Positions 44,011 through 52,888 of a stretch of 64,000 nucleotides of DNA are shown in pieces. Under the pieces are notes generated by a model. The model searched no databases. It was given only the letters and a program-made list of their open reading frames with translations, and was not told the origin of the DNA. Where the stretch lies: contig NZ_GG697169.2 in assembly GCF_000161835.1 (NCBI RefSeq), positions 2,980,575-3,044,574 on the forward strand. The letters are read 5' to 3'. Source of the stretch: Thalassobium sp. R2A62. Its GTDB lineage: Bacteria; Pseudomonadota; Alphaproteobacteria; Rhodobacterales; Rhodobacteraceae. Positions within the stretch are counted from its first letter, which is position 1. Each line of letters starts with the position of its first letter. The position numbers and the translations under genes are program-made.

Positions 44011-44827
44011 GGTACTGTCAGAGCAAATTAACTTGAGACGGGCAGGGTGGTTCCGTAGCTTTGTAGGATGACAAAACCCAATCCATTTAGGTACTCCAAA
44101 ACGAGGCCGGAGATCATCCGCTTGGCGGTCATGATGTACGTTCGATTTCCGCTCTCACTCCGCAACGTAGAAGACCTTCTGCACGAACGTGGAATCGACG
44201 TTAGCCACGAAACAGTTCGGTTCTGGTGGAACAGATTTGGCCCGATGTTCGCGGTTGAGATCCGAAGAAACCGAGTCAGTCGGATGCGATCTTATTCGAA
44301 CTGGCAGTGGCATTTGGACGGGGTGTTTGTGAAGATCAACGGTGAGACGCACTATCTGTGGCGGGCAGTCGACCATGAGGGCGAAGTTCTGGAAAGCTAT
44401 GTCACCAAGCGCCGTGACCGCAAAGCAGCTTTGAAATTCCTCAGGAAATCAATGAAGCGTTGCGGCAAACCCGAAATCATCGTGACCGACAAACTGCGGT
44501 CTTATGGCGCCGCAATGCGAGTTATAGGGAACGACAACCGGCAAGAAACTGGCCGCTGGTTAAATAATCGGGCTGAGAATTCCCACCTGCCATTTCGACG
44601 ACGAGAACGGTCGATGCTGCGCTTCAGGCAAATGCGATGCCTGCAGAAATTTGCCTCAGTTCATTCATGAGTCCACAACCACTTTAACCAGGAACGCCAC
44701 CTCTACAGCCGAGAAAAATTCAAGCTTAACCGCGCGGTCGCGCTCGCTGAGTGGCGTCAGTTGGGCATGGCATAAAGGGCACTCCATTGTCCTTGCAGAG
44801 ACTGGTTCGCATTCGTCTGACAGCACC
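44011..44827 (+). mobile_element. IS6-family insertion sequence, inactivated
   Basis: Terminal inverted repeats GGTACTGTCAGAGCAA (44011-44026) and the complement of TTCGTCTGACAGCACC (44812-44827) agree at 13 of 16 positions. The 817-base length and single transposase gene fit IS6/IS26. No 8-base target duplication is evident, consistent with replicative cointegrate rearrangement or an old insertion. It abuts the 3' end of the amino-acid ABC operon. Confidence 0.8.
44068..44775 (+). pseudogene. IS6-family DDE transposase with internal stop
   Basis: 235 codons if the TGA at 44668 is ignored. N-terminal helix-turn-helix (RPEIIRLAVMMYVRFPLSLR, ERGIDVSHETVRFW), DDE catalytic core with WHLDGVFVKING (first Asp), IIVTDKLRSYGAA (second Asp) and NNRAENSHLPFRRRERSM (Glu). 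After the in-frame TGA the native reading continues VHNHFNQERHLYSR to LAEWRQLGMA. One nonsense change (serine TCA to TGA by family expectation) truncates the C-terminus. The catalytic core before it is complete, so residual activity cannot be excluded. Confidence 0.9.
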
Positions 44828-44888
44828 AGAAATTATGTTGGCGGTCACCATTTAGAGGGCCGCGTCATGTCAGATACTGTCGTATCCA

Positions 44889-45770
44889 CTATTCGCGAGA
44901 CCTATTGTTTTCCAACCGCCGAAACAGCATCGACAGACCGAAACACAAAATGAAATAGAACGCAGCGGTCGTCAGCCATGCCTCGAATATCAGGCGGGTT
45001 GAGGCGACGAGTTCGACAGTTTTATAGGTCAGTTCCTGTACCGATATCAGCGAAATAATCGAGCTGTCTTTGATCAAACTGATGAACTGATTTGCCATGG
45101 GGGGGACGACTTTGCGCATGGCTTGTGGCATGATGATGTAGCGCATTTCTTGAAAACTGCTCATGCCAATGGCGCGCGCGGCTTCGCGTTGTCCCTTAGG
45201 AACGGATTGGATACCTGCGCGCACGATCTCGCCCACGAACGCGGCCTCGAACATGGCCAGCACAATGACGCCGGAAATCAGCGACGGAAACCGGCGCATT
45301 TCGCCAAAGAAGAATTCCCAAATATGGGCATTGTCCCCGCGTGCGATGCCGCGCGACCATGAATTGAGGTTGATCGCGTCGATCAATTGTTGGGACAGAA
45401 AAAAGAAGAAGATAAAGATAATGACGACCGGCGGGATGTTGCGCAGCAGTTCAAGATATGTGCGCGCAAGAAGTCGTGTCGTCAAGTTTTCAGAACACCG
45501 CGCTACCCCGAGGATCGTGCCGATGATCAGTGCAAGGATGCTCGCGTAGATGCTGATACGAATGGTGGCAAACAGACCCTGCAATAATAAATTGGGAAAC
45601 CATTCCTGCCGGTCCTCGCGGTAGCGCAGAATGTAGTCGGGGATCAGTTCCCAACGCCAATCGTAGTTCAGCGCGCCCTGCATGCGCAGGCCAATATAAC
45701 CCGTGATCCCCGCCAATAGGGCGAGGATCAGCCAGTCAAGCCAGCGCATTCGTTTCAAAAATGAGGGCAC
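44889..45770 (-). CDS. Polar amino-acid ABC transporter permease
   Basis: 293 residues of the HisM/GlnP family. The ABC permease core starts at GLFATIRISIYASILALIIG, with TYLELLRNIPPVV and the EAA loop QREAARAIGMSSFQEMRYIIMPQAMR. It forms a heteromeric channel with the 267-residue permease. It is the last gene of the operon, 12 bases after the binding-protein gene, with an IS6 element 62 bases downstream. Confidence 0.88.
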   Translation of the reverse strand: MPSFLKRMRWLDWLILALLAGITGYIGLRMQGALNYDWRWELIPDYILRYREDRQEWFPNLLLQGLFATIRISIYASILALIIGTILGVARCSENLTTRLLARTYLELLRNIPPVVIIFIFFFFLSQQLIDAINLNSWSRGIARGDNAHIWEFFFGEMRRFPSLISGVIVLAMFEAAFVGEIVRAGIQSVPKGQREAARAIGMSSFQEMRYIIMPQAMRKVVPPMANQFISLIKDSSIISLISVQELTYKTVELVASTRLIFEAWLTTAAFYFILCFGLSMLFRRLENNRSRE

Positions 45771-45782
45771 GCTGATCAGTCC

Positions 45783-46631
45783 TTACTGGGCCACTTGGTC
45801 CATCCACGCGTCGCCTTTGAACCAGTAATCATTACGCTCGCTCAGCCAGCCACTTGCATGACGAACCGAGATCCAGTTGTTGAAAAAATTCAGTGCATCA
45901 ATGTCACCTTTGCGCATTGCAAAGGCTTCGCCTGTTGCGAGGAACGATTCATTGAACGGCACAGACAGCGTATCGGGGTAGCGGCGCTGTTCCATTGATG
46001 GCGTGGGTTCTGCGGCCATTGTGGCGTGTGCGTTGCCATTCAGGACCTCTTGAGTGGCCGCGCCATCTTCGTCAAACAACAACAACGTCGCCTCGGGGAA
46101 CAATTGTGCGATCACTGTGGCTGGCGTTGCCCCACGGCGGGCAGCAAATGTCACGTCGGGGGAATTGTAATCCTCGATCGCGAAACCATCCGTCATGGAT
46201 GAATTGGCCAGAACAGTCAGACCGGAATAGGCGTAGGGGTTGGAAAAGTTGATTGTCAGATTGCGCGCCGGTGTGATGGACATGCCAGAAATGATGACGT
46301 CAAAGTTGCCCGATACCAACTGTGGGATGATGCCATCCCATGCGGTGGGTACGAATTCTACATCGACGCCCATGTCTTCGGCCAACGCACGACCCACGTC
46401 GAGCTCGAACCCGATAAGTTCACCGTTCAGATCACGCATGGACCACGGGGTGAAAATGGACAGGCCGATGCGAATGACGCCTTGTTCTTTGATCGATTCA
46501 ATCACGGATTCAGATGACAGGTTTTGTGTCGCCGATTGTGCGAACGCGGGGGCTGCAAACACAGTGCTGGTCAGCGCCGCAAACGCGAGGCCAAGTGTAT
46601 TGGACATGATTTTTCTTCGTATCTTAGACAT
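45783..46631 (-). CDS. Amino-acid ABC transporter substrate-binding protein
   Basis: 282 residues with a signal peptide (ending VFAAPAFAQS). It is a family 3 solute-binding protein: EQGVIRIGLSIFTPWSMRD, GFELDVGRALAEDMGV, VPTAWDGIIPQLVSGNFDVIISGMSITPARNLTINFS. It captures a polar amino acid or opine in the periplasm; exact specificity cannot be read. It is encoded between the two permease genes. A second Met (MSNTLG) could be the true start. Confidence 0.88.
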   Translation of the reverse strand: MSKIRRKIMSNTLGLAFAALTSTVFAAPAFAQSATQNLSSESVIESIKEQGVIRIGLSIFTPWSMRDLNGELIGFELDVGRALAEDMGVDVEFVPTAWDGIIPQLVSGNFDVIISGMSITPARNLTINFSNPYAYSGLTVLANSSMTDGFAIEDYNSPDVTFAARRGATPATVIAQLFPEATLLLFDEDGAATQEVLNGNAHATMAAEPTPSMEQRRYPDTLSVPFNESFLATGEAFAMRKGDIDALNFFNNWISVRHASGWLSERNDYWFKGDAWMDQVAQ

Positions 46632-46649
46632 AAGGTATTCCTTGGTTGG

Positions 46650-47453
46650 TTAGGGTTGAAAACGCCGCTCGAGCGCAGAAACGCCAAACGACAGGACGAG
46701 GGTGAGGGCCAGATAAACGGCCGCAATGGTGAACCAGATTTCAAAGCTCATGTAAGTGTCAGAAATGATGTTGCGGCCAATCGTGGTCAGCTCGGCTACG
46801 GCAATCACGCTGACAATGGCGGATGATTTGATCAGGTGGACGAATTCGCCAAAAAGCGGCGGCAGCATGAAGCGCACGGACTGGGGCAGGATGATGTAGC
46901 GGTAGGCCTGTCCACGCGACATGCCGATGGACGCCGCAGCCTCCCACTGGCCCTTGTCGACCGAATTGATGCCTGCCCGGAAAATTTCGGAGATCAGCGC
47001 AGAATGAAACACGCCAAGGGTCAGCACCGCAGCCGACCAGCGATCAAAGCCGAACACCGGCCCAAGCACGTAATAAAACAAGTACAGCAACACCAATAGT
47101 GGGATATTGCGAATGAACTCCAGGTAGCCGATGGCAACGCCCTTACCCACAACCAGACCCGAAAGCCGCAACAACGCAATGCCAAGCCCTAGCACAGTGG
47201 CAAACGTGAACGACACCACGGACAACACGATCGTCACCCAAAGGCCTTTCAGGATTTCACCGAGCTGAAACCCGTCATCGGTGAACGTGTAGATATATTT
47301 CGGGATTTGGTACCACTGCCAATTGTACCCCATCTGCTGCGCGCCACTGTAAGCCAGCCACACGATGCCGCCCACAATGATCAGATACAGTCCCACGCCC
47401 AACGGCAGGGTGTTCATCATCTTTTTTTTGGACATTGGGCGGGCCGTGGGCAT
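46650..47453 (-). CDS. Polar amino-acid ABC transporter permease
   Basis: 267 residues, HisM-type: GLWVTIVLSVVSFTFATVLG, IGYLEFIRNIPLLVLLYLFYY, EAA loop QWEAAASIGMSRGQAYRYIILPQSVR. It starts 3 bases after the ATPase stop (an internal MSKKKM start is also possible). It is the partner of the 293-residue permease. Confidence 0.88.
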   Translation of the reverse strand: MPTARPMSKKKMMNTLPLGVGLYLIIVGGIVWLAYSGAQQMGYNWQWYQIPKYIYTFTDDGFQLGEILKGLWVTIVLSVVSFTFATVLGLGIALLRLSGLVVGKGVAIGYLEFIRNIPLLVLLYLFYYVLGPVFGFDRWSAAVLTLGVFHSALISEIFRAGINSVDKGQWEAAASIGMSRGQAYRYIILPQSVRFMLPPLFGEFVHLIKSSAIVSVIAVAELTTIGRNIISDTYMSFEIWFTIAAVYLALTLVLSFGVSALERRFQP

Positions 47454-47456
47454 GTC

Positions 47457-48200
47457 TTAGTGGTCCAGTATCTGGTCAAGGAACACCCGCGCGCGTGCCG
47501 ACGTGGGGTTGGTGAAAAACGTCTCAGGTGGCGATACCTCAACGATCTTGCCGGCCTCCATGAACACCATTGTGTCCGCGACTTTGCGCGCAAACCCCAT
47601 TTCGTGGGTAACGACAACCATGGTCATGCCAGTCTCTGCCAGCTCCACCATGACATCCAGAACCTCGCCAATCATTTCGGGATCAAGCGATGACGTCGGT
47701 TCGTCAAACAACATCACCTGCGGTTCCATGCACAGTGCGCGCGCAATCGCCACACGCTGTTGCTGACCGCCTGATAACTGCGCTGGGCGTTTGTCGGCCT
47801 GTTCGGGAATGCGCACGCGTTCAAGGTATTTACGTGCGAGTGCTTCGGCCTGCTGGGATCCAAGTTTGCGCACCTTCATCGGGCCAATCATCAGGTTTTC
47901 CAGAATGGTCAGATGCGGAAACAGATTGAATTGCTGAAACACCATGCCGACGTCCTGACGCAATTGACGGATTTTCGGCACGTCTTCATGAAGTTCAATG
48001 TCGTTGACGCGCAAGGTGCCGGCATCATGATTTTCCAGCCCGTTAAAGCACCTGATCAGTGTCGACTTCCCCGAGCCAGACGGACCACAAACAACAACCC
48101 GTTCACCTTGATGAATTTGTAGGTTGATGTCGGTCAGCGCCTGAAAGTCTCCAAAAAACTTGTCGATGTTTTCGGCAACGATGATCGTTTTGCGTGTCAT
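47457..48200 (-). CDS. Amino-acid ABC transporter ATP-binding protein (GlnQ/HisP type)
   Basis: 247 residues: Walker A VVCGPSGSGKSTLIRCFNGLE, Q-loop VFQQFNLFPHLT, signature LSGGQQQRVAIARAL, Walker B VMLFDEPTSSLDPE, switch VVVTHEMGFARKVAD. It is the first gene of the four-gene uptake operon (ATPase, permease, binding protein, permease). No regulator is adjacent. Confidence 0.93.
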   Translation of the reverse strand: MTRKTIIVAENIDKFFGDFQALTDINLQIHQGERVVVCGPSGSGKSTLIRCFNGLENHDAGTLRVNDIELHEDVPKIRQLRQDVGMVFQQFNLFPHLTILENLMIGPMKVRKLGSQQAEALARKYLERVRIPEQADKRPAQLSGGQQQRVAIARALCMEPQVMLFDEPTSSLDPEMIGEVLDVMVELAETGMTMVVVTHEMGFARKVADTMVFMEAGKIVEVSPPETFFTNPTSARARVFLDQILDH

Positions 48201-48359
48201 TTTCTGCGCCGACCCCTCCTATTAAATTAAGAAAGTAGATTGAGATCGGCCACTGACAACCTGACTACATGATTTCTGTCTGTCTGACTGGATGGATGAT
48301 GTTACGCGCTGTTATGATGCGTCTGTTGGCAGCAGCCCGTCGGCTGGAAACATAACGAC

Positions 48360-48875
48360 ATGTGGGGATACGAAATGTTGGCACGGACCGATGAATTGAC
48401 AGGGTTGTCAAACCGACGAGACCTCGAAATATCTGCAAAACGTGTACTTCTGGATGCGGATAGAGGTGCCGTGCCTGTGTCCCTCGTCATGTTGGATATT
48501 GATCGTTTCAAGGCCGTCAATGACACTCACGGTCATGACATTGGCGACCAAGTGATCCGTGCGCTCGCCGATGTGCTTAAATCGACCTGCCGAGAAAACG
48601 ACATTGTTGCCCGACTGGGTGGGGACGAATTTGTTTGCGTCCTTAACAACACCGATGCTTCTGAAGCAACCGCGCTTTGCAATCGCATACACGAAGCGGT
48701 TGCTGGGATAAGAGTGAACGCCTGCCAGATCACGGTCAGTATTGGTCTTGCTATTAAGCCACATAACAGACAAGTCGCATTGCCAGACATGCTTAGTCTA
48801 GCCGATCAGTGTCTGTACATAGTCAAAGAGAACGGAAGAAATGCCTGTCATATGTTGAAGGTCAACGCAGCCTGA
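48360..48875 (+). CDS. GGDEF-domain diguanylate cyclase, possibly truncated
   Basis: 171 residues, almost only a GGDEF domain: DELTGLSNRRDLE, VMLDIDRFKAVNDTHGHDIGDQ, active site ARLGGDEFVCVL, and the inhibitory I-site RxxD as RENDIVARL five residues before GGDEF. It makes cyclic-di-GMP and should be feedback-inhibited. The in-frame sequence upstream of ATG 48360 is open for about 14 codons to a TGA and shows no sensor domain. It may therefore be a remnant of a larger protein or a minimal soluble cyclase. Confidence 0.82.
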   Translation: MWGYEMLARTDELTGLSNRRDLEISAKRVLLDADRGAVPVSLVMLDIDRFKAVNDTHGHDIGDQVIRALADVLKSTCRENDIVARLGGDEFVCVLNNTDASEATALCNRIHEAVAGIRVNACQITVSIGLAIKPHNRQVALPDMLSLADQCLYIVKENGRNACHMLKVNAA

Positions 48876-49164
48876 GAACCGGGCCGTCGCAGCGTGCGCC
48901 CTAATGGGGAATATGGGCTCGTTGCCGCCGTTAGATCTTATGCAGCATGTTGGCCATTAGTTGTCACTGCCCTCAGCAAGGACGGCCCAAAGCTGCCATT
49001 CGACTGATGAAAATTTCAGCCATTGGCCTTCGCGAAAGCTGCCGTTCATGCAACTCGCAGCATTTTGGCTGGACCGGATGACTGCAACGCGGGACTTTGT
49101 TAGCTTTCGCTTTGGGTGTTACAAGGTCTCCTTTGGTTTAAGAGGCACATAGTAGCACCGTCGA
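48876..49164. other. Spacer with degenerate intergenic repeats
   Basis: ACGGCCCAAAGCTGCCATTCG at 48982-49002 recurs as ACGGCCCAAAGCCGCCGTCCG at 49922-49942 (18 of 21 identical). A further partial (AAAGCTGCCGTTC) lies near 49037. These look like copies of a small dispersed repeat. No gene seen. Confidence 0.55.
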
Positions 49165-49680
49165 TCAATTTTGGGTTTCCTTCCAAATTGGAACCATTGA
49201 ACTCCAAATTCCGTCACCTTTCAGTCGATGGAATACAGCTGCTGCTATGTGGAGGCCGATACTCAGGTAAGCGACCAAAATAGCATTCTCATGGAAGAAC
49301 ATCGCGATTCTCATACCTGCCCCTTCAGGACTACCTGATGAATAGATTGCACCGATCGCAAGCCCAGAGATCGCCATAGTGGCTAAAGAAAGGTACATCG
49401 CAAGATGTCCGGCACGCGCCAGAACCTTTAGTCTTGGCGAAGTGCTCGCTGGCAACGCCGTCGGCATTGTGATGCGCATATAGGTGAATCGAACGGCGAG
49501 GAGGGCTAAAAATCCCATGGCAAAAACCATTTCAAACCTAAGTAGATCTGGGTCTTGAAGCTGCTCAATGGCATCTAACTGCTTTAGAAGCGCATACACA
49601 AAAACGACAATAAATCCCCAGTGAAATACCCGTGCAATCAACCCGTGTTCCCGCGCTTGTTCTTTCGTCGCTTCGCTCAC
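49165..49680 (-). CDS. Cytochrome b561-type membrane protein
   Basis: 171 residues with four predicted membrane helices and histidines placed as heme ligands: ARVFHWGFIVVFVYALL (helix 1), AGHLAMYLSLATMAISGLA (helix 3), MFFHENAILVAYLSIGLHIAAAVFHRLKGDG (helix 4). The C-terminal HRLxGDG is characteristic of bacterial b561 proteins, which move electrons from quinol. No redox partner is adjacent. Single gene flanked by repeat-rich spacers. Confidence 0.85.
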   Translation of the reverse strand: MSEATKEQAREHGLIARVFHWGFIVVFVYALLKQLDAIEQLQDPDLLRFEMVFAMGFLALLAVRFTYMRITMPTALPASTSPRLKVLARAGHLAMYLSLATMAISGLAIGAIYSSGSPEGAGMRIAMFFHENAILVAYLSIGLHIAAAVFHRLKGDGIWSSMVPIWKETQN

Positions 49681-50168
49681 TGTCTACTCCCAAGTTTTTG
49701 ACCAGCCAACCAAAGGCTTAATAATGAAAAAATCGGGTTAGAAGGCTTAAGTCAAGCAAAACACCACGCCCTGAAATACCTCAGCTTTGGCAGAGCGCTT
49801 AATCATATCATCCCCTAAGCTGTCGCTCGTATCGCTTGCAGCATTATACAGTCTGGGCTCATTCCTGCCCTTCGCTGCATCGCCGCTTTCCGGCCAAACG
49901 AGCATGTTTTGATCGACACGAACGGCCCAAAGCCGCCGTCCGCGACGATAACCCTCTCTGCATTGGAGCTTCCTGAACGCAGACATTCATTCGCGATCCA
50001 GTGCCAATCCTTTAGACCGTAAGCAAACGGTCAAATTGCCCATATCTGCCTCAAAGGCTACTTTTCAAAATTGCTAAATCTAAACAAACTTAGACGATTG
50101 CTATGGTTACATCGCTAAGGGCGGCTAAACGCATCGGCATCTTGTGGTCATACATCGCACTCAAAGCG
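49681..50168. other. 488-base spacer with dispersed repeat copies, no gene
   Basis: It contains the CAGTCTGGGCTCATTCC copy at 49849-49878 (partner at 43772) and the ACGGCCCAAAGCC copy at 49922. Open frames here are short and overlap the repeats. Confidence 0.5.
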
Positions 50169-51218
50169 CTAGACATTTGTTCGCAAGTGAATCTCCACTC
50201 GTATGCTCTCTTGCGAGCCAAGCGTGGTACGATTGTCGACTATACCCTTCAGTCGTCGAATGGCGCTGCGCACCAGATGTCCCGGGTTTTGAGCAACAAC
50301 GCCGTCAAGCTTTTTCGCCCTTAGCGCTTCTTCTGTATATGGCGTCATTTCGTGCGCGAACTTGGCAATGTTGGGATCTACGTTCAGCTCTTGAAGGATG
50401 CGAAGTGGCGCCCTTGCTTCCGAGGACATGACATAGATGCCGACAATATCTGGATTGTTACTAAGGTTTGCCGCGATGATGTCTTTCGCACGGGTTTCGT
50501 TTCCGTAGGTTTCAAGCGAAGGCAGCGGTTGCAAATTTGGAAAGCTCTCATTCATGATGCCATCAAATCCAAGTCGCCGCTCAAGGCTATCCCGCGACTG
50601 CATGCTTTCAGCAATGACCATAATCTTCCCGGTCCGCTGACCAATCCATTGCCCCAAAAGAAGTGAGGCCGTAGCACCCGCCGCTTTGTTGTCGATACCC
50701 ACCCAGTTTTCGTTCATCAAAGTCTGGTTTGAAACGAAAGGAAGCGCTGCAATTCCCCGTTCTTGCAGGCGCATAGTCGCATCACGCACTTGCGGTGTTT
50801 CGGGCGACATGATCGCGACGCCAGTAACATCCGACTGATCAAGAGACGCCAAGAAAGCAGAAATGCTATGAGGGTCGTTTTCATCAATATGCTGAACGTC
50901 GCAAAACACGTGATCCGCCGCAAAAATGGTTTGCGCTTCTTTGATCCGAGATACGATTTGTTCAAGGAATTGATCGCCCGAGGAAGGCAGTGCAAAGATG
51001 AACCTATAGCTTTGGGACTTTGCCAAATTCGCGGCTTGTAGGTTGCGAACGAATCCAAGTTCCTTGATAGCCAGATTGACCCGTTCGACGGTCTTTTCCT
51101 TAACACCTTCTCTGCCATTTAACACACGATCAACGGTCGCACGGCTGACGCCTGCCGCCTTTGCAAGGTCTTTTGTTGTCGGTCTTAAAGCGAGATTTAT
51201 GGTCGAGACAGTCTTCAT
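50169..51218 (-). CDS. LacI-family transcriptional regulator
   Basis: 349 residues: helix-turn-helix TTKDLAKAAGVSRATVDRVLNG, hinge helix region NLAIKELGFVRNLQA, then a periplasmic-binding-like domain (FIFALPSSGDQFLEQIV; WVGIDNKAAGATASLLLGQW). It is divergent from the dihydroxyacetone/polyol transport operon and faces two TGAGGCACGTG palindromes, the typical layout of a local repressor whose inducer is the transported substrate or its product. Confidence 0.92.
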   Translation of the reverse strand: MKTVSTINLALRPTTKDLAKAAGVSRATVDRVLNGREGVKEKTVERVNLAIKELGFVRNLQAANLAKSQSYRFIFALPSSGDQFLEQIVSRIKEAQTIFAADHVFCDVQHIDENDPHSISAFLASLDQSDVTGVAIMSPETPQVRDATMRLQERGIAALPFVSNQTLMNENWVGIDNKAAGATASLLLGQWIGQRTGKIMVIAESMQSRDSLERRLGFDGIMNESFPNLQPLPSLETYGNETRAKDIIAANLSNNPDIVGIYVMSSEARAPLRILQELNVDPNIAKFAHEMTPYTEEALRAKKLDGVVAQNPGHLVRSAIRRLKGIVDNRTTLGSQESIRVEIHLRTNV

Positions 51219-51297
51219 TTCTTACTTCTAATCAGTCAGTTGGCTTGTTCCCTTTGGTGCCGCGCGGGAACCTCATTTGAAAGCCTATAGCAAAAAT

Positions 51298-51343
51298 TGA
51301 GGCACGTGTCTCAAAAAATACTTGTCTTGAGGCACGTGCCTCA
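51298..51343. promoter_or_regulatory. Two LacI-type operators in tandem
   Basis: TGAGGCACGTGCCTCA (51328-51343) is a perfect 16-bp palindrome and TGAGGCACGTGTCTCA (51298-51313) differs by one base. Their centres are 30 bases apart, about three helix turns, placing two dimers on the same face. They lie ~70-115 bases before the binding-protein start and ~80-125 bases before the regulator start. Confidence 0.85.
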
Positions 51344-51411
51344 TTACTAAAGTTGGCAGGGAGAGTCGCAGCGAGGAGGCTGGGTCTCTCAGAACTCCGG
51401 GAGGATCAAAA

Positions 51412-52734
51412 ATGAAAACCAAATTAATGATGACGGCCGCAGCCAGCGCAATGCTCGGCACCGGTATGTCCACTGCGGCTTTTGCCGAGGATCTAACGCT
51501 TTGCTGGGCCGCTTGGGACCCTGCGAACGCACTAATTGAACTCAGCAAAGACTTCGAGGCTGAGTCTGGTCACAACATGAGCTTTGAGTTCGTGCCTTGG
51601 ACGAGCTTTGCAGATCGGATGCTGAACGAGCTGAACTCTGGCGGCCAGCTTTGTGACTTGATGATTGGCGACAGCCAATGGATCGGCGGCGGTGCCGAGA
51701 ACGGTCACTATGTGAAGCTGAACGACTTCTTCGACGCCAACAATATCACAATGGATGATTTCATTCCTGCGACTGTCACCGGCTACGCCGAATGGCCGAA
51801 GAACACTCCGAACTACTACGCTTTGCCAGCCTTTGGTGATGTGGTCGGATGGACGTATCGCAAAGATTGGTTCGACCGCCCAGAGCTTCAGACAGAGTTC
51901 ATGGAAACTTACGGCCGCGCACTCGGCGTCCCTGCTTCACTGGCAGAACTGAAAGACATCGCTGCGTTTTTCCAAGGCCGCGACATTGATGGAACCACCG
52001 TCTACGGTGCTGCGATCTACACAGAACGTGGGTCAGAAGGCATCACAATGGGTGTGACCAACGCGCTTTACAACTACGGTTTCCAGTACGAAAACCCTGA
52101 TCAACCCTATGATCTCGAAGGGTTTGTGAACTCCGCTGGCGCTATCGAAGGGCTAGAGTTCTACAAGTCGCTTTATGAAGCCGGAGCTCCTCCAGGATCA
52201 TCCAACTGGTACATGGGCGAAAACATCGACGCCTATCGTTCCGGTCAAGTCGCGATGCAGATGAACTTCGCGTTTATCTGGCCCGGCGTTGAAGCCGACG
52301 AAAACGTCGGTAACGGCAAGTCTGGGTATTTCCCAAATCCTGCTGGTCCTGCAGGCCAGTTTGCGCAGCTCGGTGGGCAAGGGATTTCCGTTGTAGCCTA
52401 TTCTGAAAAGCAGGACGCAGCCTTGGAATACATCCAGTGGTTCGCGCAACCTGAAGTTCAAGCGCAGTGGTGGGAACTTGGCGGCTATTCAGCACTCAAG
52501 GCTGTGGTTGAAGATCCCGGTTTTGCAACCAGCCAGCCTTATGCGCAAACGTTCCTCGACAGCATGGCGATCGTTAAAGACTTCTGGGCTGAACCTGCCT
52601 ACGCAGATCTCTTGATCCCGATGCAGGAACGCATCCACAATTACGTCATTGCCGGTGACGGCAGCGCACAAGACGCGCTTGACGGCTTGGTTCGCGATTG
52701 GACCGAAGTATTCGAAGATGAAGGCAAGCTGTAA
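51412..52734 (+). CDS. Extracellular solute-binding protein (family 1)
   Basis: 440 residues with a cleavable signal (TAAASAMLGTGMSTAAFAED). Typical segments: LSKDFEAESGHNMSFEFVPW, DLMIGDSQWIGGGAENGHYVKL, QMNFAFIWPG. It resembles rhizobial GlpV, the glycerol-binding protein. With the adjacent kinase, the likely ligand is dihydroxyacetone, glycerol or another small polyol. It is the first gene of the operon and is followed by two hairpins. Confidence 0.85.
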   Translation: MKTKLMMTAAASAMLGTGMSTAAFAEDLTLCWAAWDPANALIELSKDFEAESGHNMSFEFVPWTSFADRMLNELNSGGQLCDLMIGDSQWIGGGAENGHYVKLNDFFDANNITMDDFIPATVTGYAEWPKNTPNYYALPAFGDVVGWTYRKDWFDRPELQTEFMETYGRALGVPASLAELKDIAAFFQGRDIDGTTVYGAAIYTERGSEGITMGVTNALYNYGFQYENPDQPYDLEGFVNSAGAIEGLEFYKSLYEAGAPPGSSNWYMGENIDAYRSGQVAMQMNFAFIWPGVEADENVGNGKSGYFPNPAGPAGQFAQLGGQGISVVAYSEKQDAALEYIQWFAQPEVQAQWWELGGYSALKAVVEDPGFATSQPYAQTFLDSMAIVKDFWAEPAYADLLIPMQERIHNYVIAGDGSAQDALDGLVRDWTEVFEDEGKL

Positions 52735-52746
52735 GCTCACCTCCTT

Positions 52747-52807
52747 GTCAGGCATAGTACACACTGATGCCTGACGTCTGGTCCCCGGCTGAAAAGTCGG
52801 CCGGGGA
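52747..52807 (+). other. Two consecutive intercistronic hairpins
   Basis: GTCAGGCAT/ATGCCTGAC (52747-52775) and TCCCCGGC/GCCGGGGA (52782-52807) are perfect 9- and 8-bp stems between the binding-protein and first permease genes. They may protect the upstream message or attenuate read-through so the receptor exceeds the membrane subunits. The second is followed only by TTTG, so full termination is unlikely. Confidence 0.65.
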
Positions 52808-52888
52808 TTTGAAATCAACAAAATCAACAAAATCGGCTAAAGTTGGCAGCAAAGGCGTACTCGCCTCTGCGATGAAGGATCCGCACTC

